Shown here one piece after another: positions 8,900 through 17,681 of a DNA stretch of 64,000 bases. The stretch spans positions 124,001 through 188,000 of the forward strand of contig SFGJ01000002.1 in the NCBI GenBank assembly GCA_004557655.1, read 5' to 3'. The position numbers and the translations under genes are program-made. This stretch comes from Clostridiales bacterium. Lineage in GTDB: Bacteria; Bacillota; Clostridia; Oscillospirales; Oscillospiraceae. The notes under the pieces were generated by a model. The model ran no database searches, was not told where the DNA came from, and was given only the letters and a program-made list of their open reading frames with translations. Position 1 is the first letter of the stretch, and each line of letters opens with the position of its first letter.

Positions 8900-9580
8900 A
8901 TGCGGATCCTTGTGGTGGAGGACGAAAAGCGGCTGGCGCGGAATCTGCAGGATCTGCTGCGCCGGGAGGGATACACGGCGGATGTGTGCTACGATGGTAT
9001 TTCCGGACTGGACAATGCCCTGTCGGGGATCTATGATCTGATGCTGCTGGACGTGATGCTGCCGGGTCTGGACGGCTTTGCCGTGCTGGAGCGGCTGCGC
9101 GGCGGCGGCAGCGACCTGCCGGTGCTGATGCTCACCGCCCGGGGAGAGCTGTCCGAACGGGTGCGGGGACTGGACCGGGGAGCGGATTACTATCTGACCA
9201 AGCCTTTTCAGACCCCGGAGCTGCTGGCCTGTGTGCGGCTCTTGCTGCGGCGGCGCAACGGGGAGAGCGGCGGAGACGATTCCATACGATATGGCGACCT
9301 GATCCTGCAGCCGGGAACCTTTCAGGTAAGCTGCGGAGAGAGAAACGCGCGGCTCAGCCGCAAGGAATATGACCTGCTTGAGATGCTCATGCGCAACGGC
9401 GGGCAGATTTTGTCCAAGGAGCAGCTTTTGCTCAAGGCCTGGGGCTACGATTCAAACGCCGAGGACAACAATGTGGAGGTATACATCTCCTTCCTGCGGC
9501 GAAAGCTGGAGCTGGTGCGCTCCCATATGCGGATCCGCACGGTGCGGCTGGTGGGCTACTGTCTGGAGGAAAGAGAATGA
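8900..9580 (+). CDS. OmpR/PhoB-family response regulator
   Basis: A 226-residue two-component regulator. The receiver domain (residues 1-115) has the acidic pocket E7/D8, phospho-acceptor Asp51 in LLDVMLPG, and the Lys in YLTKPF. The C-terminal winged helix (about 128-224) matches the OmpR DNA-binding family (EYDLLEMLMRNGGQILSKEQL, VYISFLRRKL, RTVRLVGYCL). Its stop overlaps the ATG of the partner kinase, so the two are co-translated. The signal sensed is unknown. Confidence 0.93.
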   Translation: MRILVVEDEKRLARNLQDLLRREGYTADVCYDGISGLDNALSGIYDLMLLDVMLPGLDGFAVLERLRGGGSDLPVLMLTARGELSERVRGLDRGADYYLTKPFQTPELLACVRLLLRRRNGESGGDDSIRYGDLILQPGTFQVSCGERNARLSRKEYDLLEMLMRNGGQILSKEQLLLKAWGYDSNAEDNNVEVYISFLRRKLELVRSHMRIRTVRLVGYCLEERE

Positions 9581-10803
9581 TACGGAAGTTGCGGCTGAAG
9601 ATCGTGGGTATCAGTGTGGTGACGGTGGCGGTGGTGCTGGTGAGCGCGCTGGTGATATTGGCCCTGTCTACCCGCAGCCAAATGGCCCAAAGCAGCGAAG
9701 CGCGGCTTTACGAGGCCCTGGAGGGAAAGCTGGACAAAAGCGAACTGCCCGGCAGCAGTGGGCTGCCCTGCTTTGTGGCGGAGGTATATTCCGGTGGAAC
9801 CATTCGCCTGTCCGGAAGCAGCTACTATAATCTTCAGGACGAAGAGATGGTGCTTCATATCGTTCAGGCAGCTCTGGAGCGGGAGGATGACAGCGGTGTA
9901 CTGGGAGACTACTCCCTGCGGTATCTGCGCCGGATCGGAGTGGTGTCGGTGCGCATCGCCTTCACCGACTGCACCATGGAGCAGGCCACCATGCGCAGCC
10001 TGCTGCTGCGCAGCAGTCTCGTTGCTCTGGCGGCACTGGCGGTGCTTGCGGGGCTGAGCTACTGTCTGGCGGGCCTGGTGGTGGGCCCGGTGAAGCGGGC
10101 GTGGCAGGAGCAGAAGCAGTTTGTTTCCGACGCCTCCCACGAACTGAAAACACCCCTGACGGTGATACTGTCTTCCTCGGAGCTGGCGGCAGAGGAGCAG
10201 GATGTGCAGAGGACAAAACAGTATGTGGAGGGCATCCACGCCGAATCCCTGCGGATGAAGGCACTGGTGGAGGATATGCTGACCCTGGCCCGGACGGAGA
10301 GCGGCACAAGGCCGGAGACGGAAGCGGTGGATCTGTCCGACACGGTGCTGGAGAGCGTGCTGGCCTTCGAGCCGGTGGCCTTTGAAAGCGGGCGGGAGCT
10401 TGTGTATGACATCCAGCCGGAGCTGACGGTCATGGGCAGCGGCGTTCAGCTCAGACGGCTGACGGATATTTTGCTGGACAACGCCGTGAAGTACGCGGCG
10501 GAGGGAACGCCCGTCCGCCTGTTGCTGCGGCAGGAGGGCCGGTGCGCCGCGCTGCGGGTGGAGAACCGGGGAGAGACCATTCCGGCGGAGAAGCTGCGGC
10601 ACATATTTGACCGGTTTTATCGGGCGGACGAGTCCCGCTCGGGCGGCGAGGGCTTCGGTCTGGGACTGGCCATTGCCCAGAGCATTGCCCAGTCCCACGG
10701 CGGCAGCATCGGCTGCGCCAGCGAAGAGGGCGTGACGCGGTTTATCGTGACGCTGCCCCTGCAAAAAAATGAAACCATGAAAAGAGGCAAAGAGGAATGT
10801 TAG
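9577..10803 (+). CDS. Membrane sensor histidine kinase
   Basis: A 408-residue kinase. Two transmembrane segments (about residues 9-30 and 143-168) bracket an extracytoplasmic sensor of about 110 residues. The dimerisation/phosphotransfer helix holds His188 in SDASHELKTPL, and the ATPase part shows the N box ILLDNAVKYA and the glycine motif GFGLGLAIAQ. Start overlaps the regulator's stop (ATGA). Its own stop is overlapped by the amidohydrolase start, so the three genes are one operon. Confidence 0.92.
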   Translation: MIRKLRLKIVGISVVTVAVVLVSALVILALSTRSQMAQSSEARLYEALEGKLDKSELPGSSGLPCFVAEVYSGGTIRLSGSSYYNLQDEEMVLHIVQAALEREDDSGVLGDYSLRYLRRIGVVSVRIAFTDCTMEQATMRSLLLRSSLVALAALAVLAGLSYCLAGLVVGPVKRAWQEQKQFVSDASHELKTPLTVILSSSELAAEEQDVQRTKQYVEGIHAESLRMKALVEDMLTLARTESGTRPETEAVDLSDTVLESVLAFEPVAFESGRELVYDIQPELTVMGSGVQLRRLTDILLDNAVKYAAEGTPVRLLLRQEGRCAALRVENRGETIPAEKLRHIFDRFYRADESRSGGEGFGLGLAIAQSIAQSHGGSIGCASEEGVTRFIVTLPLQKNETMKRGKEEC

Positions 10804-12380
10804 ACCTGCTGATTCGGGGCGGCACCGTGATAGACGGCACCGGCAAGGACCCCTATGCCGCCGATGTGGCGGTGGAAAACGGAAAAATCGTGGAGGTGGG
10901 GGACCTGCCCGGCACCCACGCCCGGCGCGTCATCAGTGCCGCCGGGAAGCTGGTGACACCGGGCTTCATCGACATACACCGCCATGCGGACCTGGCGGCT
11001 TACCGCCCGGGCTTCGGACAGATAGAGCTGCGGCAGGGATTGACCACCATCATAAACGGCAACTGCGGCCTTTCGGCGGCACCCATTCGCCGCGGCAGAC
11101 GGGCGGAGATCGCCGCCTACCTGCAGCCCATCTGCGGGGAGATGCCGGGCAGCGTCTCCACAGATTCTCTGGCGGCCTACCTGGAGGGACAGCCGGAGGC
11201 GCCCCTGCACACCGGTATGCTGGTGGGGGCGGGCGTTTTGAGAGCCGGCGCGGCAGGCTACGCGCTGGAGCATCTGGAGGAGAAACACTACAGGGCCATA
11301 CACCGGGCCATGGAGCAGGCACTATCTGACGGGGCTCTGGGCGTCTCCCTGGGCCTCGGATATGCGCCGGAGTGCTTTTACACCACCCGGGAGCTGCTGC
11401 GGGCACTGGAACCGCTGGCGGGGCAGAACATACCCGTGACGGTTCATATGCGCCAGGAGGGCGGCGGTGTGCTGGAGGCTCTGGAGGAGATGCTCACGGT
11501 GGCGAGGGATCTGCATATTCCGATGCATATCAGCCACTTAAAGGCCATGGGCCGGGACAACTGGGGGGTGAAAATCCCCCGGGCACTGGAGCTTCTGGAG
11601 CAGGCAAGGCAGGAGGGACTGGATGTGGGGTGCGATGTGTATCCCTACACCGCGGGATCTACCCAACTGATCCACATCCTGCCTCCGGATTTCCTCTCCG
11701 GCGGCATGGAGGCTGTGGTGCGCCGCCTGCAGGACAAGGAGGTGCGCCGGGAGCTGGCGCGGCGGATTGAGCAGGGGAAGGGTTTTGACGACATCGCCAA
11801 GCTGGCCGGATGGGACGGTATTCGGCTCACCAGTCTGCACTGTCCGGAGGATCATCCCTATCAGGGCAAGAGCATCGCGGAAATTGCCGCCATGTGGGGG
11901 CAGAACCCGCTGGATTGCTGCTGCGACCTGCTGGTACGGGAGCACGGCGAGATCACCATGGTGGACTTCATGGCCTCGGAGGAGGATATAGTGACCATTC
12001 TGCAAAATCCCCTGTCCAATGTCATCTCCGACGCCACCTATCCCACAGACGGAATGCCGCATCCCCGGGTGTACGGCACCTTTGTGCATCTTTTGGAGCA
12101 TTTCGTGAAGGAGCGGGGCGCCCTGACGGCATCTCAGGCGGTGCATAAAATGACCCAGAAGCCTGCACGGGTGCTGCATTTGGACGGCAAGGGCGTGCTG
12201 GCGGCGGGCATGGACGCGGACATCAATGTGTTCGACCTGGAAAAGCTGCACCAGCCCGGCACCTACGAAAACCCCCGCTGTCTGGCAGTGGGCATGGACT
12301 ATGTGCTGGTGGACGGCGCTGTGGCCGTGGAAAAGGGCAGGTGTACAGGGGTGAAGGCGGGGCGCATTCTGCGGAGATAA
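10797..12380 (+). CDS. D-aminoacylase / N-acyl-D-amino-acid deacylase family amidohydrolase
   Basis: A 527-residue metal-dependent amidohydrolase. The N-terminal PGFIDIHRHADL segment gives the first metal-binding His pair (family H-x-H), with later MHISHLKAMG (metal His) and HPRVYGTF blocks, all typical of D-aminoacylases and related dihydroorotase-like enzymes. These enzymes free D-amino acids from N-acyl-D-amino acids; exact substrate unknown. The ATG overlaps the kinase stop by 7 bases. Coupling of a sensor kinase pair to this enzyme suggests, but does not prove, that the two-component system responds to cell-wall-derived or acylated D-amino acids. Confidence 0.85.
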   Translation: MLDLLIRGGTVIDGTGKDPYAADVAVENGKIVEVGDLPGTHARRVISAAGKLVTPGFIDIHRHADLAAYRPGFGQIELRQGLTTIINGNCGLSAAPIRRGRRAEIAAYLQPICGEMPGSVSTDSLAAYLEGQPEAPLHTGMLVGAGVLRAGAAGYALEHLEEKHYRAIHRAMEQALSDGALGVSLGLGYAPECFYTTRELLRALEPLAGQNIPVTVHMRQEGGGVLEALEEMLTVARDLHIPMHISHLKAMGRDNWGVKIPRALELLEQARQEGLDVGCDVYPYTAGSTQLIHILPPDFLSGGMEAVVRRLQDKEVRRELARRIEQGKGFDDIAKLAGWDGIRLTSLHCPEDHPYQGKSIAEIAAMWGQNPLDCCCDLLVREHGEITMVDFMASEEDIVTILQNPLSNVISDATYPTDGMPHPRVYGTFVHLLEHFVKERGALTASQAVHKMTQKPARVLHLDGKGVLAAGMDADINVFDLEKLHQPGTYENPRCLAVGMDYVLVDGAVAVEKGRCTGVKAGRILRR

Positions 12381-12449
12381 AACGGCTCGGAAGGAGAAAA
12401 CGGAGCCCCTTGCCAGACGGCGGACCGGCTGGGAATGACAGACCGCATA

Positions 12450-12482
12450 AAAAGACCCGGAGGAAAGATCCTCCGGGTCTTG
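12450..12482 (-). terminator. Convergent terminator between amidohydrolase and EamA genes
   Basis: AAGACCCGGAGGA (12452-12464) pairs with TCCTCCGGGTCTT (12469-12481) around AAGA. The T run is on the minus strand, so it serves the EamA gene best; it may also act on the plus strand. Confidence 0.82.
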
Positions 12483-12485
12483 GCT

Positions 12486-13415
12486 TTACTTTTTCCTTTT
12501 GGGGAGATTGGCCAGGGTGACAAATATCAGGATCACCACTACGCCTATGGCCTGCAGGGGGGAGAAGGGGTCCCTTAGCAGCAGTACACCCGCCAGCACC
12601 GACACCACCGTGGCAATGTTGCCGATGAGGGATGCCTCGGAATTGGTAAGGGTGGCGTTGGCGTAGTTCAGAAGACCGTAGGCGCCCACGGAGGACACAG
12701 CCCCCAGAAACACCACGCTGCCCCAGAAGGGGGCGGACTGTATGGCCGGAAGAAACAGCTCTGCCATCTGACCCCGTCCCTGGATCAGAGCGGCCGGAAC
12801 GAAGACGATCATGCCCATGAGGAACATGACATAGGTGACCTCCAGGGGACTGAACTGTCTGGAGGCCCGACGGCTGAGGATATAGTACCCCACATCGCAC
12901 ACCAGAGTCATCAGAAGGCAGAAAAAGCCCAGAAAGCTGATGCGGGTCTCGCCGCCGGTTTCCACCAGGGCAACACCTGCCACGCAGGCCACGGCGCACA
13001 CCACCTGCAGCTTGGACACGGACTCACGGCTGATGAACACATCCGCCAGTATACAGATGACCGGCACCACCGCCAGCACCGTGCCGGTGACGGCAGAGGA
13101 GGTGTAGCGGATGCTGCTGTTTTCAAAAACCAGATACAAAACCGGCTGCACGATGCCCAGCAGCAGCAGACCGCCCATAGGCTTGCCCCTGAGGGAGAAG
13201 GAGAACCATGCCTTGCCCCGGATTCGGCCCACCAGAGAATTGACAGCCACCACCACGGTCAGCGTGATCACAGCCACCGTGAACCGGAAGCACAGAAGCA
13301 CCATGGTAGAGGTAATGGACAGGGCAATGCTGGAGAACATAAAGCTGAAGCCGAAGATCACAAAGGCAATGCACGCCGTGATGACGGCCAGAGTATGCTT
13401 GCGGGAGTTTGACAT
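12486..13415 (-). CDS. EamA/DMT-family drug-metabolite transporter
   Basis: A 309-residue integral membrane protein with about ten hydrophobic helices arranged as two EamA repeats (N half to about residue 145, C half to about 300). The second repeat contains the typical ANATLTNSEASLIGNIATVVSVLAG-like segment just before the last helices. Family members export small metabolites or amino acids; the substrate is not predictable. The ATG at 13413-13415 has AAAGG upstream. It faces the amidohydrolase gene across a shared hairpin. Confidence 0.85.
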   Translation of the reverse strand: MSNSRKHTLAVITACIAFVIFGFSFMFSSIALSITSTMVLLCFRFTVAVITLTVVVAVNSLVGRIRGKAWFSFSLRGKPMGGLLLLGIVQPVLYLVFENSSIRYTSSAVTGTVLAVVPVICILADVFISRESVSKLQVVCAVACVAGVALVETGGETRISFLGFFCLLMTLVCDVGYYILSRRASRQFSPLEVTYVMFLMGMIVFVPAALIQGRGQMAELFLPAIQSAPFWGSVVFLGAVSSVGAYGLLNYANATLTNSEASLIGNIATVVSVLAGVLLLRDPFSPLQAIGVVVILIFVTLANLPKRKK

Positions 13416-13536
13416 AATACCGCGACCTTTCCGCGAAAGTGTACCTAATATTACCATGAAAAAGCCGCTGCCGCAAGGGATTTTTTCGGACCTGACGCAT
13501 ATACTGACAGGTATATGAAAAAAGGAGGAGTGCGCC

Positions 13537-13608
13537 GTGGAGGAGAAAGACCAGCGGGACGTGGACGACATGATCTATGAGGACGAATGGCAGGTAAGCC
13601 AGCGGTAA
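13537..13608 (+). CDS. Possible 23-residue small protein
   Basis: A GTG start seven bases after AAAGGAGGA opens a 23-codon frame rich in acidic residues (VEEKDQRDVDDMIYEDEWQ). It is followed after eight bases by a terminator whose T run is on the plus strand and therefore cannot be serving the converging mnmA gene. The strong ribosome site plus dedicated terminator support translation, but I recognise no family. It could instead be the remnant of a larger gene. Confidence 0.4.
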   Translation: MEEKDQRDVDDMIYEDEWQVSQR

Positions 13609-13616
13609 AACGAAGA

Positions 13617-13645
13617 ACAGACCGGCAGCCGCCGGTCTGTGTTTT
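13617..13645 (+). terminator. Plus-strand intrinsic terminator after the small ORF
   Basis: ACAGACCGGC (13618-13627) pairs with GCCGGTCTGT (13632-13641), followed by GTTTTTATT. Confidence 0.8.
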
Positions 13646-14709
13646 TATTCAATGGTGCCGCCGCCTACAACCTGCTCTCCATCATAAAGCACCACCGCCT
13701 GTCCGGCGGTGACGGCCCGCTGGGGCTCTTCAAACTCCACCCGGATGCGGCCCTCCGGCAGAGGGATGACCGTGGCCGCGGCCTCGGTCTGACTGTATCG
13801 GGTCTTGGCGCAGACGCGGATGGGATAACCGGGCACTTCACCGCTGATCCAGTTCACCCGGTCTGCCGTGAGAACAGAGGTGAAAAGATCGGCATTATCT
13901 CCCAGCAAAATGGTGTTGTCGGCGGCGTTTTTCCGCAGGACATAGACATGTTTTCCGGCGGCCACGCCCAGACCCTTGCGCTGGCCGATGGTGTAGCAGG
14001 GCAGGCCCTTGTGCCGGCCCAGCACCCTGCCGGCGAAATCCACAAAATTGCCGGGGATCAACTCTACGCCGCCGTAGTTCTGCAAAAAGTGCACATAATC
14101 CCCATCGGGTACGAAGCAGATGTCCTGGCTGTCGGATTTGTCGGCGTTTACAAGACCTGCCTGCCGGGCGCTGTCCCGGATGGTGAGTTTGTCATATTCC
14201 CCCACGGGCAGCAGCAGGTGGGAGAGCTGGTGCTGGGTAAGCTGGTAGAGAACATAGCTCTGATCCTTGCTCCGGTCCCGGCCGCGGAGCAGACGGTATT
14301 TACCGGTTCCCCGGTCAAAGTCTACCCGGGCATAGTGCCCGGTGGCCAGATAATCGTACCCCAGCAGCAGCGCCCGATCCAGGAGCGCACCGAATTTCAG
14401 GCACCGGTTGCAGTCGATGCAGGGGTTTGGGGTGCGGCCGGCGCAGTATTCCGAGACGAAGTGATCCATCACATCAGCAGCAAAGCGCGGCCCTTCGTTG
14501 AACACATAAAACTTCATGCCCAGACCCGCTGCAACGCTCCGGGCGTCGGCGGCATCGTCGGCAGAGCAGCAGGTGCCCTCCGCCTCGCCGGTATACAGAT
14601 GCAGCATGGCCCCGTCACAGGTATAGCCCTGCCGCTGCAGCAGCAGGGCTGCGGCGGAGCTGTCCACCCCGCCGGACATGGCTACCAATACTTTCTTTCC
14701 GTTCATCAT
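13645..14709 (-). CDS. mnmA: tRNA-specific 2-thiouridylase MnmA
   Basis: Makes the 2-thio modification of U34 in Lys, Glu and Gln tRNAs using ATP and a persulfide sulfur. The ATP P-loop SGGVDSS is at residues 12-18. The two catalytic cysteines are visible: Cys97 in RTPNPCIDC and Cys198 in DSQDICF. The length of 354 residues is normal. It begins 5 bases after the stop of the kinase-like gene, with no clear ribosome site of its own, so it is likely translated by coupling; MMNGK gives two adjacent ATG choices. Confidence 0.96.
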   Translation of the reverse strand: MMNGKKVLVAMSGGVDSSAAALLLQRQGYTCDGAMLHLYTGEAEGTCCSADDAADARSVAAGLGMKFYVFNEGPRFAADVMDHFVSEYCAGRTPNPCIDCNRCLKFGALLDRALLLGYDYLATGHYARVDFDRGTGKYRLLRGRDRSKDQSYVLYQLTQHQLSHLLLPVGEYDKLTIRDSARQAGLVNADKSDSQDICFVPDGDYVHFLQNYGGVELIPGNFVDFAGRVLGRHKGLPCYTIGQRKGLGVAAGKHVYVLRKNAADNTILLGDNADLFTSVLTADRVNWISGEVPGYPIRVCAKTRYSQTEAAATVIPLPEGRIRVEFEEPQRAVTAGQAVVLYDGEQVVGGGTIE

Positions 14710-14714
14710 GCGTG

Positions 14715-15503
14715 TTAATCCAAATGCATATTCTTATACCCCACATAGGGCAGCGCGTCTGCCAGCTCCATCATAACCGGCTGGAAGCCGCCGGCGTAGT
14801 GGAAGGGTATGTCCTGTATTGCCGAAGCGCCGCAGCGGACTGCCGGCAGGGAGACGGTGACGGCAGTGCCCTTGCCCTCCGCGGACTGCAGCAGCAAATT
14901 GCCGCCCTGCCGCCGGGCATAGCAGCGGCACAGAGCCAGACCAAGCCCCAGGCCGTGGGGTGGAGGATCCATACGCTCTGTGCGGAAAATGCGGTCATAC
15001 ACCGCGTCCTGCAGCTCCGGGGGAATGCCGCAGCCGGTGTCTGCCACCTGCAGCAGCACACGGCCCTCCTGCAGCGTGAGCGACACCCGCACCTCGCCTC
15101 CGGCAGGGGTAAACTTGGCGGCGTTGGACAAAAGATTCCAGAACAGTCTGGAGGTATATTCCCGATGGATACCTGCTATAAGGTGGCGGGGCTGCAGGTT
15201 CACCTGCAGGGTCAGTCCGCGGCTCTCCAGAGGCGGCTGGGCCTGGTGGCACAGCTCGTCAAAGAAAGACACAAGCTCCGTATCCTGCTTGGGAAGCGGC
15301 GTGTCCTCCGTCAGCATGGCGGCATCGGTGAGGTTGGTGGCGGTTCGCAGCAGGCGGTAATAGCTCTGCCGCAGCACACAGGAATCCGGATCATCGTCGC
15401 CCCTCAAAGCAGCGTGCATATTGCCCAAGGTGGTGCGGAGCTGGGCGGCTATATTGGGCAGCACCTGGGTCAGGAGCTGCGTTTCCTGAGGTGAATACTC
15501 CAT
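14715..15503 (-). CDS. Histidine-kinase-like ATPase lacking the phospho-acceptor His
   Basis: A soluble 262-residue protein with no transmembrane helix. The ATP-binding domain is complete: N box NLLSNAAKF, G1 box ADTGCGIP, G2 box GLGLGLAL. In the helix that should carry the SHELRTPL motif the sequence reads AAQLRTTL, so the phosphorylatable His, the Glu and the Pro are all replaced. The ATG at 15501-15503 has AAAGGAG seven bases upstream; an ATG seven codons earlier has none. It lies directly upstream of mnmA in one transcription unit. It may be an anti-sigma-like or regulatory ATPase rather than a true kinase. Confidence 0.8.
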   Translation of the reverse strand: MEYSPQETQLLTQVLPNIAAQLRTTLGNMHAALRGDDDPDSCVLRQSYYRLLRTATNLTDAAMLTEDTPLPKQDTELVSFFDELCHQAQPPLESRGLTLQVNLQPRHLIAGIHREYTSRLFWNLLSNAAKFTPAGGEVRVSLTLQEGRVLLQVADTGCGIPPELQDAVYDRIFRTERMDPPPHGLGLGLALCRCYARRQGGNLLLQSAEGKGTAVTVSLPAVRCGASAIQDIPFHYAGGFQPVMMELADALPYVGYKNMHLD

Positions 15504-15694
15504 GCCGAATCTCCTTTCTACCATAGGGTTTCATAATGACCGGGAATTATCCCGTTTGGGCCGGGATAAGTACAAACTTTCCCATTAATACTATAGCAGA
15601 AAGAGGGCAAAAAAACAAGAACATTACGGGAGACTGTCAAAAAAAGCCTGAAAATATTTTTCGGGACAACGGGGCATTTTATTAAAAATGGGGG

Positions 15695-15722
15695 TTGTAT
15701 TTTTTAAAAAAAGGGATATAAT
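15695..15722 (+). promoter_or_regulatory. Promoter of the first GAPDH gene
   Basis: TTGTAT (15695-15700), 16 bases, TATAAT (15717-15722), 51 bases before the ATG. The 270-base spacer from 15504 otherwise shows only an AT-rich stretch. Confidence 0.65.
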
Positions 15723-15773
15723 ACAGAATGTACCATATGTTTGATATATTCCATCTGAAAGGAGATATTTTAA

Positions 15774-16784
15774 ATGAGCATTAAGGTTGGCATCAATGGC
15801 TTCGGCCGTATCGGACGCATGGTGGTCCGCCGGGCCATCCATCATCCCGAAATTGAGATCGTGGGCATCAACGATCTGTGCCCGGCCGATTATCTGGCAT
15901 ATATGCTGAAGTATGACACCATGCATGGCAAGTTTGACGGGGAAGTGAAGGCCGAGGAGAACGCCATTATCATTGGCGGCAAGCGCATTCCCGTCAGCTC
16001 CGAACGCGATCCCCACAACCTGCCCTGGAAGGAGCTGGGGGCAGAGTATGTCATCGAGGCCACCGGCCTGTTCCTCACCAAGGAGAAGGCCCAGGGTCAC
16101 ATTGACGCAGGCGCGAAGCATGTGGTCATGTCCGCACCCTCCAAGGACGATACCCCTATGTTCGTTACGGGCGTGAATCTGGACAAGTACACCTCCGATA
16201 TGAAGTTTGTGTCCAATGCAAGCTGCACCACCAACTGCCTGGCGCCCATCGCCAAGGTGCTCAACGACAGCTTCGGAATCGCCGACGGCCTTATGACCAC
16301 CGTGCATTCCACCACCGCCACCCAGAAGACCGTGGACGGTGTTTCCCTGAAGGATTGGCGGGGCGGACGCGCCGCTTCCGGCAACATTATTCCCTCCTCC
16401 ACCGGCGCCGCCAAGGCTGTGGGCAAGGTGATCCCGGAGCTTTCCGGCAAGCTCACCGGTATGAGTATGCGTGTGCCCACGCTGGATGTGTCCGTGGTGG
16501 ACCTGACGGTGAATCTTAAAAAGCCCGCCACCTATGAGGAGATCTGCAAGGCCATGAAGGACGCCTCTGAGGGCGAGCTGAAGGGTATTCTGGGCTACAC
16601 CGACGAGGCTGTGGTGTCTTCGGACTTCCTGGGTGACGCCCGCATCTCCGTCTTCGACGCCAAGGCCGGTATCGCCCTGACGGATACCTTTGTCAAGGTC
16701 GTTAGCTGGTATGACAACGAAATGGGCTATTCCGACAAGCTGCTGTGCCTCATTGAGCACATGTACGCCGTGGATCACAAGTAA
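15774..16784 (+). CDS. gap: Glyceraldehyde-3-phosphate dehydrogenase, NAD-type
   Basis: Converts glyceraldehyde 3-phosphate to 1,3-bisphosphoglycerate in glycolysis. NAD-binding INGFGRIGR is at residues 7-15; Asp34 in GINDL sits where NAD-dependent enzymes bind the adenine ribose. The catalytic Cys151 lies in SNASCTTNC. Length 336 is standard. AAAGGAG precedes the ATG. A strong hairpin without T run separates it from the GntR gene 75 bases on, so read-through into the regulator is likely. Confidence 0.95.
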   Translation: MSIKVGINGFGRIGRMVVRRAIHHPEIEIVGINDLCPADYLAYMLKYDTMHGKFDGEVKAEENAIIIGGKRIPVSSERDPHNLPWKELGAEYVIEATGLFLTKEKAQGHIDAGAKHVVMSAPSKDDTPMFVTGVNLDKYTSDMKFVSNASCTTNCLAPIAKVLNDSFGIADGLMTTVHSTTATQKTVDGVSLKDWRGGRAASGNIIPSSTGAAKAVGKVIPELSGKLTGMSMRVPTLDVSVVDLTVNLKKPATYEEICKAMKDASEGELKGILGYTDEAVVSSDFLGDARISVFDAKAGIALTDTFVKVVSWYDNEMGYSDKLLCLIEHMYAVDHK

Positions 16785-16794
16785 TACGCCGCCG

Positions 16795-16817
16795 GGAGGG
16801 GGCGCACCGCCCCCTCC
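16795..16817 (+). promoter_or_regulatory. GC-rich hairpin between gap and the GntR gene
   Basis: GGAGGGGGCG (16795-16804) and CGCCCCCTCC (16808-16817) form a perfect 10-bp stem with a 3-base loop. No T run follows, so it is more likely an mRNA-stabilising or processing hairpin, giving different amounts of the two products, than a terminator. Confidence 0.6.
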
Positions 16818-16859
16818 TGCAACCAATAATAAAGCGAACTGCGCAGGAAAGGACATCCT

Positions 16860-17636
16860 ATGGAAAACCATACTATTCTTGCCTGCCGCCTGAGCATGGA
16901 CAGCGACATCCCGCTATACAGCCAGCTGGTGGGCATCATTAAACAGAATATTTCCTCCGGTAAGCTGGGCGTTGGCGATCTGCTGCCGTCGGAATCCGAG
17001 CTGTGCCGGGCCATGGGCATCAGCCGCAACACCGTGCGCCAGGCCATCGGCGAGCTGGAGGAGGAGGGCCTGGTGGTGCGCAAGCGGGGCAAGGGCACCT
17101 TTGTGGCTGACCCCAATGCCCGGGGCAAGTACGTGCGTTACTCCTTCACCACGGAAATCTCTTCCGTTGGCAAGATCCCCTCCTCCACCATGGTGGACTT
17201 CGGGATCGTCGTGCCGCCGGCGGAGGTGAGCCGCAAAATGCAGCTTGAGGAGGGCGCCATGGTGTACTGTTTTACCCGGGTGCGCAATGTGGACGGCGAG
17301 CCGCTGATCCTGGAGACCAGCTACTATCCTCAGTACATTTATCCCAATCTCACCCGTGAACTGGTGCAGACGCACAGTATTTACAGTCTGCTCTATCATG
17401 TGGGCATTACCCCCGCCGCGGCGGAGGACACATACGAGGCTGTGGTGCTGGACGAGGTGAGAGCCAACTTCCTGCACGTACCCCAGGGGAGCTGCGCCTT
17501 TTATCACCAGCGCCGTACCAGCACCGAGGATGGGCGCATCTATGAGTACACCTGCAGCTATATCCGGGCCGACCGGGTGACGCTGGATGTGCATATGCAG
17601 AAAAATGGCATGAGTTTTAACCGGACCGTCCGGTGA
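16860..17636 (+). CDS. GntR-family regulator with UTRA effector domain (HutC type)
   Basis: A 258-residue DNA-binding regulator. The N-terminal winged helix (residues 18-86) includes LPSESELCRAMGISRNTVRQAI and the wing VRKRGKGTFVA. The C-terminal UTRA domain (about 105-250) binds small-molecule effectors, usually sugar phosphates or amino acid derivatives. The gene sits between two GAPDH genes and has no identifiable transport or catabolic partner, so control of one or both gap genes is a reasonable inference. Confidence 0.9.
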   Translation: MENHTILACRLSMDSDIPLYSQLVGIIKQNISSGKLGVGDLLPSESELCRAMGISRNTVRQAIGELEEEGLVVRKRGKGTFVADPNARGKYVRYSFTTEISSVGKIPSSTMVDFGIVVPPAEVSRKMQLEEGAMVYCFTRVRNVDGEPLILETSYYPQYIYPNLTRELVQTHSIYSLLYHVGITPAAAEDTYEAVVLDEVRANFLHVPQGSCAFYHQRRTSTEDGRIYEYTCSYIRADRVTLDVHMQKNGMSFNRTVR

Positions 17637-17648
17637 TTTTCCTCCGAA

Positions 17649-17681
17649 GCCGTCCCGCGCACTGCGCGGGACGGCTTTTTT
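17649..17681 (+). terminator. Intrinsic terminator after the GntR gene
   Basis: GCCGTCCCGCGC (17649-17660) pairs perfectly with GCGCGGGACGGC (17664-17675), followed by TTTTTT. Confidence 0.93.

Noticed and set aside
9040..9070. A frameshift in the response regulator
   Set aside because: The receiver and DNA-binding domains are continuous in one frame from 8900.
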